Origin: Cherax quadricarinatus
Lineage: Eukaryota > Arthropoda > Malacostraca > Decapoda > Parastacidae
Direction of reading: 5' to 3'
DNA length: 64,000 bases
Assembly (NCBI RefSeq): GCF_038502225.1
Contig: NW_027196429.1
Location: forward strand, 16,001-80,000
Within the stretch, counting starts at the first letter, position 1. Each line of letters opens with the position of its first letter. The notes under the pieces were generated by a model, which ran no database searches, was not told where the DNA came from, and worked only from the letters and a program-made list of their open reading frames with translations. A program made the translations under genes and the position numbers. This document shows positions 22,753 to 33,847 of the stretch, in pieces.

Positions 22753-24060
22753 TATCATACGCCTTTTCCAAATCCATAAATGCCACAAAGACCTCTTTAG
22801 CCTTATCTAAATACTGTTCACTTATATGTTTCACTGTAAACACCTGGTCCACACACCCCCTACCTTTCCTAAAGCCTCCTTGTTCATCTGCTATCCTATT
22901 CTCCGTCTTACTCTTAATTCTTTCAATAATAACTCTACCATACACTTTGCCAGGTATACTCAACAGACTTATCCCCCTATAATTTTTGCACTCTCTTTTA
23001 TCCCCTTTGCCTTTATACAAAGGAACTATGCATGCTCTCTGCCAATCCCTAGGTACCTTACCCTCTTCCATGCATTTATTAAATAATTGCACCAACCACT
23101 CCAAAACTATATCCCCACCTGCTTTTAACATTTCTATCTTTATCCCATCAATCCCGGCTGCCTTACCCCCTTTCATTTTACCTACTGCCCCTTTCTCCTA
23201 CTTTAGCATTCAGGTCCCCTACCACAATTACTCTCTCACTTGGTTCAAAGGCTCCTATACATTCACTTAACATCTCCCAAAATCTCTCTCTCTCCTCTGC
23301 ATTCCTCTCTTCTCCAGGTGCATACACGCTTATTATGACCCACTTCTCGCATCCAACCTTTACTTTAATCCACATAATTCTTGAATTTACACATTCATAT
23401 TCTCTTTTCTCCTTCCATAACTGATCCTTCAATATTTCTGCTACCCCTTCCTTTGCTCTAACTCTCTGAGATACTCCAGATTTAATCCCATTTATTTCCC
23501 CCCACCGAAACTCCCCTACCCCCTTCAGCTTTGTTTCGCTTAGGGCCAGGACATCCAACTTCTTTTCATTCATAACATCAGCAATCATCTGTTTCTTGTC
23601 ATCCGCACTACATCCACGCACATTTAAGCATCCCAGTTTTATAAAGTTTTTCTTCTTCTCTTTTTTAGTAAATGTGTACAGGAGAAGGGGTTACTAGCCC
23701 ATTGCTCCCGGCATTTTAGTCGCCTCATACGACACGCATGGCTTACGGAGGAAAGATTCTTTTCCACTTCCCCATGGACAATAGAAGAAATAGAGAGGAA
23801 CAAGAGCTATTTAGAAAAAGGAGAAAAACCTAGATGTATGTATATATATATGCATGTGCGTGTCTGTGAAGTGTGACCAAAGTGTAAGTAGGAGTAGCAA
23901 GATATCCCTGTTATCTAGCATGTTTATGAGACAGAAAAAGAAACCAGCAATCCTACCATCATGCAAAACAGTTACAGGTTTCTGTTTCACAGTCATCTGG
24001 CAGGACGGTAGTACTTCCCTGGGTGGTTGCTGTCTACGAACCTACTACCTATTTGTGTAT
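22741..24060 (-). pseudogene. RTE-like LINE, reversed, internally deleted
   Basis: From the 5' side (24060) it begins with a UTR-like stretch. The APE-type endonuclease frame (23640-23178) follows: CLNVRGCSADDKK, ALSETKLKGVGEFRWGEING, WVIISVYAPGEERN and VIVVGDLNAKVGERG, with the catalytic Asn, Glu and Asp-x-Asn visible. It then jumps directly to [20 protein letters not shown] (RT), so everything between endonuclease and RT is deleted. The RT runs through GRGCVDQVFTVKHISEQYL to DLEKAYDR and stops at the inversion joint near 22741. Orientation is opposite to the adjacent copy. Confidence 0.88.
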
Positions 24061-24097
24061 ATATATAATATACTTATTTACGCATGCATGAGTGTAT

Positions 24098-24232
24098 CAC
24101 CAACAATGCCACCATTACCACCTCTGGTGTCACCACCACCACTGATACTACCACCCTAACCACCATCACATGCACCACCACCAACAAACTATCACCATCA
24201 ACACCACACCACCACCACCATTATCCTCACCT
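24098..24232. repeat. ACC-rich low-complexity tract
   Basis: Degenerate CACCAC/CCATCA triplets. Frames across it are compositional. Confidence 0.85.
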
Positions 24233-25430
24233 GTAACCAACATAGTCAATGTCTCGGCAACACCTGAAATAGTGAATCTGAATAGTGAATTTGATGTAAA
24301 TATTACTGAAAAAGAGAACAGGTACATGTCAGTGGCTACACAAGTCTTCACATATAGTTAATCATGGTTTAAAATGTGAAATCAATTGAATACAGTGTTC
24401 TGAAGTTATAAACGAAAATCTAGCATCACGTAGTACAGTATTCATTCAATTAAAAAATGCAAAAAAAAAAAAAAAAACGAATTTTCAATGTTTTTCATGT
24501 TTTTTTTTTTTTGTAGTTGCATTAGTTTTAAAAACGCTCTATAAACCTCTAAAAAAATATTTTGTGGTTTTTAAATTGTCAATTTTAATAAAATAAAAAT
24601 AACTTATTTCATGTTTTAGAAAAGAGATATGCATTACACTGACAAATATAAATTTTCCCAGAATCACGTCAAACTGAATGACTACTATCGTAGACGTAAG
24701 ATACATCTTGTTGTTATTGGCATGAAAAGTTCAGTTGCAAGTTTTATACAATAAATAGGAATACATTCCTTTTTTATAACTAAAAAATGGCTTCAAAGTA
24801 TGAACGCAGATGCATTCCACAAGAACCACAGAATAAATGAGTAGATTTAGGCACTAATTTGAATATTTAATGGCATTGCTAAAAGATAACTTGGAAAAGT
24901 TGGATTCAGAGGAATTAATGCCGATGACCTTTTCTGATAGACTTCAAACTTTCGGTGTTGATGGCTTTATTAAGAGAAAATTAATCTTTCACTTTGAGCA
25001 CTATAAATTTTAAGCTTTCAATTTTATTAAATAAATTTATTTTCACTTAATAACATGAGAAGATTTCTGGTCGTCTTAAAGCGTCTAAGAATTGGTGCAT
25101 CTTAACTATTTTTTTTTATTTTTGCACGGGCCAATTTGCCAGTTTTACAGATTTTTTTTTTTAAATATGACTTTCATAAAGAAGCTAAATATTTTTTCTT
25201 AGTGAACTGTAAAGATTTTTCAATAGAATAAAGCTGAAAAAAACAAAAAAAGTGACAAATATTGACAACTCAAGTTGATATTATGACTTTAGTTTTCTTG
25301 AGATTGCTTTAAGGCTTCAGAACGTCTTATCCGATAGTCCTCAAATTTTTATCCCTGGTTATCAATTACTTGGTGAAGGTTCTTTGAATAACTGCCAAGT
25401 GAGGGATCCCTTGATCAGTTATATATACTT
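24233..25430. other. AT-rich stretch with a dispersed motif
   Basis: No gene. Homopolymer runs lie near 24462-24478 (A) and 24502-24514 (T). Two copies of a degenerate motif of the form CTTATCYGATNGNCTTCAAA occur near 24926-24955 and 25326-25352; related copies occur at about 29876 and 30166. Confidence 0.45.
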
Positions 25431-25431
25431 G

Positions 25432-25620
25432 ACCATAAGAACGTAAGAACATAAGAAGGCAGCAGGCCTACTAGCCCATACGAGGCAGGTCCAATTCTCC
25501 TACGGCTTAAGCTGAGAATGAAGTTTTTGGCGACGTGTCGGTCCGACTGTACCATTAACTAGTCATAAGTTTAATTCTCCTATGTTCGGGTAATTTGTAT
25601 ATTGTTCCACTCACGGTACT
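25432..25620 (-). mobile_element. Retroelement 3'-tail fragment
   Basis: Begins with CATAAGAACGTAAGAACATA and GCAGGCCTACTAGCCCATAC, the reversed CR1-type tail, then GCGACGTGTCGGTCCGAC, a decayed Penelope-type hairpin motif. Non-coding. Confidence 0.6.
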
Positions 25621-26655
25621 CTGCCCTTTTTATTCTTTATAAATTTCACTGATGTAACATTAGAAAGCTTCTTCTAATTGATTTCAAAATGTCAACACTA
25701 ATATTATCTATTTAGATTGTTATTGTTAATGGAATTTGTACGTGCAATTTGGCCATTTCTAATCACGAAATTTAATATTTTTTTAATATTATTTACCTGG
25801 ATTGTACTTCCTGAGAAGTGTCTCTTGCTGCTGCAGAGAGAATTTTGATCCAAGGAACTGGATTTATCCTCACCTTGCTTGGGTGGAGTCAGAATGCATC
25901 CCACTTCACAGGTGCTATGTGATTTCTATGGGTTAAGAACCGTACAATATCTGAACAGTTTCAAGCTAAATATGTTTGTGTGTTACAGCATATTCATCCC
26001 TGAGATAATAATGGAATGCCTCTTCAGTTTAGCTTCAAACTTGGAATTTCTTAATGAAAGGCTTGAATTAGATTTGGGCTGTGTGTGTCGTAATTTTCCA
26101 TTTGCATTGAACAAATTGGAATATTAGTTTCTACATGATAACTTGTGAAAGCTTTGTCTGATTTGCTTCACAACAGCAACACTATTATTTAGCTTCATTA
26201 TGAACCTATACTAAACTCCTCACAATTCTGATATTTTTCACTGAGGTGCAGGTAGCTAGGGTTGTGCTATAAACAGCGGCCGAAATACACCAAAATTCAT
26301 CCTTCACTGTGAATTCATACTGTGACTTCGGGTATTGGGACTGGCTTCTGGAGGGAATTAAAGCAGAGGAGAGAGAGATAGGATTAGTGAAGGTAGCATG
26401 AGAGGGGTTGAGAAACATGCGATTAGTGAAAGTAGCATGAGAGGGGTTGAGAAACATGGTATTAGTGAAGATAGCATGAAAGGGGTTGCGACAGGAAGTT
26501 GTATCGTTACAGCTGGTGTGAAGAGGGAGAGGAGGAAATGAGGGATTACAAGTGGGAAAGAGAATAGGAGAAAGAACAGAAAAATAGTTGGGTCATTACT
26601 GTAGTTTAGATTAAAGAGAGTAGAGGATGGAAGAAAAACTGGGTTGCTATTAAAG
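25621..26655. other. Unassigned stretch with a short duplication
   Basis: No gene recognised. A ~48-bp direct duplication at about 26380-26470 contains AGTAGCATGAGAGGGGTTGA. Short frames (plus 25879-26127, minus 26206-26457) carry no known motif. Confidence 0.4.
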
Positions 26656-26656
26656 A

Positions 26657-29113
26657 TCTTGTTGGTGGCTGGTGGTTCTTGAAGCTCTGGGTGTCTCAGC
26701 TCTTGTTGGTGGCTGGTGGTTCTTAAACTCTGGGTGTCTCAGCTCTTGTTGGTGGCTGGTGGTTCTTAAACTCTGGGTGTCTCAGCTCTTGTTGGTGGCT
26801 GGTGGTTCTTAAACTCTGGGTGTCTCAGCTCTTGTTGGTGGCTGGTGGTTCTTAAACTCTGGGTGTCTCAGCTCTTGTTGGTGGCTGGTGGTTCTTAAAC
26901 TCTGGGTGTCTCAGCTCTTGTTTGCGGCTGCTGGTTCTTAAACTCTGGGTGTCTCAGCTCTTGTTGGTGGCTGGTGGTTCTTAAACTCTGGATGTCTCAG
27001 CTCTTGTTGGTGGCTGGTGGTTCTTAAACTCTGGGTGTCTCAGCTCTTGTTTGTGGCTGGTGGTTCTTAAACTCTGGGTGTCTCAGCTCTTGTTGGTGGC
27101 TGGTGGTTCTTAAACTCTGGGTGTCTCAGCTCTTGTTTGTGGCTGGTGGTTCTTAAACTCTGGGTGTCTCAGCTCTTGTTGGTGGCTGGTGGTTCTTAAA
27201 CTCTGGGTGTCTCAGCTCTTGTTGGTGGCTGGTGGTTCTTAAACTCTGGGTGTCTCAGCTCTTGTTGGTGGCTGGTGGTTCTTAAACTCTGGGTGTCTCA
27301 GCTCTTGTTGGTGGCTGGTGGTTCTTAAACTCTGGGTGTCTCAGCTCTTGTTTGTGGCTGGTGGTTCTTAAACTCTGGGTGTCTCAGCTCTTGTTGGTGG
27401 CTGGTGGTTCTTAAACTCTGGATGTCTCAGCTCTTGTTGGTGGCTGGTGGTTCTTAAACTCTGGATGTCTCAGCTCTTGTTGGTGGCTGGTGGTCCTTGA
27501 ACTGTGGGTGTCTCAGCTCTTGTTTGTGGCTGGTGGTTCTTAAACTGTGGGTGTCTCAGCTCTTGTTGGTGGCTGGTAGTTCTTAAACTGTGGGTGTTTC
27601 AGTTCTTGTTGGTGGCTGGTGGTTCTTAAACTGTGGGTGTTTCAGTTCTTGTTGGTGGCTGGTGGTTCTTTTCAGTTCTTGTTGGTGGCTGGTGGTTCTT
27701 AAACTCTGGGTGTCTCAGCTCTTGTTGGTGGCTGGTGGTTCTTAAACTGTGGGTGTTTCAGTTCTTGTTGGTGGCTGGTGGTTCTTAAACTCTGGGTGTC
27801 TCAGCTCTTGTTGGTGGCTGGTGGTTCTTAAACTGTGGGTGTTTCAGTTCTTGTTGGTGGCTGGTGGTTCTTAAACTCTGGATGTCTCAGCTCTTGTTGG
27901 TGGCTGGTGGTTCTTAAACTGTGGGTGTTTCAGTTCTTGTTGGTGGTTCTTAAACTGTGGTGGTTCTTGAACTGTGGGTGTTTCAGTGGCTGGTGGTTGT
28001 TAAACTCTGGGTGTCTCAGCTCTTGTTGGTGGCTGGTGGTTGTTGGTGGCTGGTGGTTCTTAAACTGTGGGTGTGGTTCTTAAACTTCAGTTCTTGTTGG
28101 TGGCTGGTGGTTCTTAAACTCTGGGTGTCTCAGCTCTTGTTGGTGGCTGGTGGTTCTTAAACTCTGGGTGTCTCAGCTCTTGTTGGTGGCTGGTGGTTCT
28201 TAAACTCTGGGTGTCTCAGCTCTTGTTGGTGGCTGGTGGTTCTTAAACTCTGGGTGTCTCAGCTCTTGTTGGTGGCTGGTGGTTCTTAAACTCTGGGTGT
28301 CTCAGCTCTTGTTGGTGGCTGGTGGTTCTTAAACTCTGGGTGTCTCAGTTCTTGTTGGTGGCTGGTGGTTCTTAAACTCTGGGTGTTTCAGTTCTTGTTG
28401 GTGGCTGGTGGTTCTTAAACTCTGGGTGTCTCAGCTCTTGTTGGTGGCTGGTGGTTCTTAAACTCTGGGTGTCTCAGCTCTTGTTGGTGGCTGGTGGTTC
28501 TTAAACTCTGGGTGTCTCAGCTCTTGTTGGTGGCTGGTGGTTCTTAAACTCTTGTTGGTGGCTGGTGGTTCTTAAACTCTGGGTGTCTCAGTTCTTGTTG
28601 GTGGCTGGTGGTTCTTAAACTGTGGGTGTTTCAGTTCTTGTTGGTGGCTGGTGGTTCTTAAACTGTGGGTGTTTCAGTTCTTGTTGGTGGCTGGTGGTTC
28701 TTAAACTCTGGATGTCTCAGCTCTTGTTGGTGGCTGGTGGTTCTTAAACTGTGGGTGTTTCAGTTCTTGTTGGTGGCTGGTGGTTCTTGAACTGTGGGTG
28801 TTTCAGTTCTTGTTGGTGGCTGGTGGTTCTTAAACTGTGGGTGTTTCAGTTCTTGTTGGTGGCTGGTGGTTCTTAAACTCTGGGTGTCTCAGCTCTTGTT
28901 GGTGGCTGGTGGTTCTTAAACTCTGGGTGTCTCAGCTCTTGTTGGTGGCTGGTGGTTCTTAAACTCTGGGTGTCTCAGCTCTTGTTGGTGGCTGGTGGTT
29001 CTTAAACTCTGGGTGTCTCAGCTCTTGTTGGTGGCTGGTGGTTCTTAAACTCTGGGTGTCTCAGCTCTTGTTGGTGGCTGGTGGTTCTTAAACTCTGGGT
29101 GTATTAGCTCTTG
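26657..29113. repeat. 43-bp minisatellite A, ~57 copies
   Basis: Unit contains GTTGGTGGCTGGTGGTTCTT then AAACTCTGGGTGTCTCAGCTC. A second subtype, AAACTGTGGGTGTTTCAGTTC, appears only in the middle (about 27.5-28.9 kb), interleaved with the first. Irregular, shortened units cluster at 27660-28100. W/L-rich open frames inside are artefacts. Confidence 0.98.
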
Positions 29114-29230
29114 CAACTCTACCAGAACTTTTGTGCTTCCTGTTTTTTCCTTCTACCTCTCTCACCTCAGCTTTCTAGCTTCTTTCTGCTCCTATGTTCG
29201 ATCTCTCTGTATGAATATGAGAAGGGGTGT

Positions 29231-29386
<156 letters not shown>

Positions 29387-29432
29387 ACTCACCTAGTTGT
29401 CATTCCAGGGGTCGAGTCACAGCTCCTGTACA
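29387..29432 (-). mobile_element. Very short LINE 3' tail, reversed
   Basis: GTACTCACCTAGTTGTCATT, then GGGGTCGAGTCACAGCTCCTG. Only about 45 bp of the 33.8-kb LINE family 3' end remains. Confidence 0.8.
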
Positions 29433-30285
29433 TGTGTAAATTTTTTTGTGTGTGCCTAGTTTTTCTTTTTTTTTCTACCTGCTCTTTTATTTTATATTTG
29501 CACAAAACTCGAGATCACCTCATATAATCGGGCAAATAACCAAACCAAAATTCACAGCATAATTTAGAATGTTCACGTGCCTGACCTATCAAAAAAATTG
29601 TTAGCATTATTTCCAGTATCCTGGAATAGCTGGAGTAACTATTAGAATGTTCAGAGGTTTAGTTTCAAAAATTAAAAGAAACGATGCGCAGCACTGACAC
29701 GTTTATGAGTAAAATATAGTGAAATGTTTATTCTCGATAAACCACACTAAATACTTTTCAGATGACATTTTCTGAATGGCTTCGATATTTAATGGCTGAT
29801 GTATTATAGTTCGGTTTGAGTGCAGGAAAATTTGTTGATGTAGTAAAATAATCTATCCCGTAACTAGAGAACGACTTATCTGATCGGCTTCAAATTATCA
29901 GCGCTGGTGTGGCTTTCTGAACACAACGGCAACGCTGCCGTTTTGAGGAATGAGTCAAAATTTGCTAATTTTATTGAATTAATGTTGATTTTCATTTTTT
30001 TACTCAATAACTAAAAAATGCAAGTTCTGATTCTCTACAAAATATTGTAGATGATGTTAAGAGGTTGAGACCCCGCAAGTTTAGTCTCAGTTGGTTCGCA
30101 TTTGAAATTTTACCGAAATAACTAAAAAGTTGGAATCGTCGGAATCAGAACATTTACTGAATAATACCTTATCTGATTGGCTTCAAAATTTTACTATTGA
30201 TGGAATTTATTAAAATTTTGGTATGTTTGGGTACCAATTTTTCATTTTTTTGGTAATTTAATCAACGTGGATTTAATATATATAT
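29433..30285. other. AT-rich stretch with the dispersed motif
   Basis: No gene. Two copies of the degenerate CTTATCTGATNGGCTTCAAA motif lie near 29876 and 30166. Confidence 0.45.
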
Positions 30286-30672
30286 GTCGTGCCGAATAGG
30301 CAGAACTTGCGATCTTGGCTTAAATAGCAACGCTCATCTTGCCATATAGGACAAGCGAAAATTTGTGTATTCAATAATTTCGCTAAAATCATTCTGAACC
30401 TAACGAAAAAAATATATTTCATTGTGTTTGTTAAGTATTAAATTACTGTAAACAAATCTAAATTATATTTAATTGGGTTAGGCTAAAATAAATTGCGCTT
30501 GTTACAATAAGGTTAGGTAAGTTTTCTAAGATTCTTTTGGTGCAAAATTAAAAATTTTTACATCAACAATAATGAAAAAATATAGCTTTAAACGTAAAAG
30601 AGAAAATTTTAGAAAGGACTTAATTTTAAATGAGGTCTTGTTAATTGGCCAGTTTTACATATTCGGCACGAT
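30286..30672. mobile_element. MITE with 13-bp TIRs in TA-rich target
   Basis: Starts GTCGTGCCGAATA (30286-30298) and ends TATTCGGCACGAT (30660-30672), inverted repeats differing only at the outermost base. Both ends are surrounded by ATATAT, as expected for a TA-targeting element (Tc1/mariner-type MITE, inferred). 387 bp, AT-rich, no transposase. Confidence 0.85.
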
Positions 30673-30676
30673 ATAT

Positions 30677-30679
<3 letters not shown>

Positions 30680-30763
<84 letters not shown>
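30680..30763. repeat. (TA)n microsatellite
   Basis: About 40 TA copies directly after the MITE. Confidence 0.97.
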
Positions 30764-30765
<2 letters not shown>

Positions 30766-30766
<1 letters not shown>

Positions 30767-30845
30767 ACTGATCTCTGGCTGAAGGAGACTCGAACCTACG
30801 AACCTTGGAACAAGGTACGCAGTGCTATACCAAACTCACCACACT
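30766..30845 (-). mobile_element. tRNA-like SINE head, reversed
   Basis: On the minus strand: TGGTATAGCACTGCG (A box, 30833-30819) and GGTTCGAGTCTCC (B box, 30796-30784), about 35 bp apart. No intact cloverleaf, so a SINE-type derivative rather than a functional tRNA gene. Confidence 0.7.
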
Positions 30846-31788
30846 TTCAGGGAGAAGGCTTACAGCTTTTCATGGGACTACTTGCATGCGTGGATGACCT
30901 ATGCACAGTGCTACAAGAAACAGGTTCCTTGACAGACTTTAAGGGGCCGTCGGGCAAAATCTGTAACTCCGTTGTTTACTGTTCGATTTTCTCCAGTTTT
31001 GGTACACAAGACAAAGTCGTTTCACTCTTTCTTGAAAATATTTATCAAAAATATACCTCAAACAACAACTGAGAAATGACTGATTTACTGAAAATGCCAT
31101 AGTGTTCAACTTTTCTCTTATATGGGACTACGTAAGGTTGTTTGGACACTTGGTGCCGAGAGAACAATGCTTATTCTTATTTTCTGTGACTCCTTTTCTT
31201 TAAATGAACGTATCTTTATTTCACAAAAAAAAATAAAGTTTGTTAGTTCCTGGAATATTGCAAAAACATCTGCCCTTTACTCCCACATAACTCCCAAAGT
31301 ATTTGGAATATTTCCAAAATTTGGTCACAGACAAAAAGAGAAATCATTATTCTACAACTTTTGTGAGTATTATATTCCATTTAATTCAGTAATAAAGGGA
31401 GATTTTTGAACAATTGTTGAATAAGTTACTTCCGAGATATCGGCCGAGAGCGCCGGCCGATACATGTACAGTTGATGATTAAGAATTTGTCAACACTGCG
31501 TGGGTAAACCCTTGATAAGATTTTATTTATTTATAATTTCTCCTAGCTCTCTTCGTTTTTTTTTCATTGCTTTCAGTATTTTATCATAATTTATATTTCT
31601 CTTATGATGTGCTTACGCTTTCGTTAATTTCCATTACATGAACCTGATTTACATGAACTCCTTTAGTCATCTCTAAGTTAATATCTTGTATCATCCAAGT
31701 CTTCTGTAAAGAATTTATCGTATATTATATACTTTTATAAATTTGCTTTCATATTTTGCATCATCAGGAAATATATTTAGTGGGAGAA
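30846..31788. other. Unassigned AT-rich stretch
   Basis: A 95-codon frame (31122-31409) has no recognisable motif; otherwise nothing seen. Confidence 0.4.
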
Positions 31789-32757
31789 TAATTGTTGCAA
31801 CACTTTGGCTGGAACACGTCACACACAATGTTTAGTGTTGCAACATTGTGGCTGGAACACGTCACACACAATGTTTAGTGTTGTAACATTGTGACTGGAA
31901 CACGTCACACACAATGTTTAGTGTTGTAACATTGTGACTGGAACACGTCACACACAATGTTTAGTGTTGCAACATTGTGGCTGGAACACGTCACACACAA
32001 TGTTTAGTGTTGCAACATTGTGACTGGAACACGTCACACACAATGTTTAGTGTTGCAACATTGTGGCTGGAACACGTCACACACAATGTTTAGTGTTGCA
32101 ACATTGTGACTGGAACACGTCACACACAATGTTTAGTGTTGCAACATTGTGACTGGAACACGTCACACACAATGTTTACAATGTGTGACTTCACACATAA
32201 TGTTTAGTGTTGCAACATTGTGACTGGAACACGTCACACACAATGTTTACAACGTGGAACACGTCACACACAATGTTTAGTGTTGCAACATTGTGGCTGG
32301 AACACGTCAAACAGAATGTTTAGTGTTGTGCAACATTGTGACTGGAACACGTCACACACAATGTTTAGTGTTGCAACATTGTGGCTGGAACACGTCACAC
32401 ACAATGTTTAGTGTTGCAACATTGTGGCTGGAACACGTCACACACAATGTTTAGTGTTGCAACATTGTGACTGGAACACGTCACACACAATGTTTAGTGT
32501 TGCAACATTGTGGCTGGAACACGTCACACACAATGTTTAGTGTTGCAACATTGTGGCTGGAACACGTCACACACAATGTTTAGTGTTGCAACATTGTGAC
32601 TGGAACACGTCACACACAATGTTTAGTGTTGCAACATTGTGGCTGGAACACGTCACACACAATGTTTAGTGTTGCAACATTGTGGCTGGAACACGTCACA
32701 CACAATGTTTAGTGTTGCAACATTGTGGCTGGAACACGTCACACACAATGTTTAGTG
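31789..32757. repeat. 43-bp minisatellite B, ~22 copies
   Basis: Unit contains GGAACACGTCACACACAATG and TTTAGTGTTGCAACATTGTG. Units alternate between GTGGCTGG and GTGACTGG, with GTTGTAAC variants on the left. Two irregular units are near 32175-32265. Same period as array A but unrelated sequence. Confidence 0.98.
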
Positions 32758-33540
<783 letters not shown>

Positions 33541-33847
33541 TACGGTTGAAATACTCGGAAAAGTACAAGAGGGTGTTCCTAGACAGAGACAGAAAACAAC
33601 AGAATGACAGCAGCTGAGGGAGAGGACAAAAAAGCGAAAGGAGCTAGGAAAGGAGATAAGGATAGAACCAGCAGAGGTCAATCAGAGCAGAACAGAGCAA
33701 CAAGGGCAAGCACACACAGAACTATCCTCAGAACACCATCCCAACACAAACTACAATCCACACTCACAGTTTCCACCTAACACCCAGCTATAGAATCCAC
33801 CAGTTTGCTACCAGGTCTCCCACCCTCACAGGCCCCCTTAAACCACA

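Noticed and set aside
27835..28160. Trp/Leu/Cys-rich ORFs in minisatellite A
   Set aside because: 43 is not a multiple of three; frames stay open only where units are irregular.
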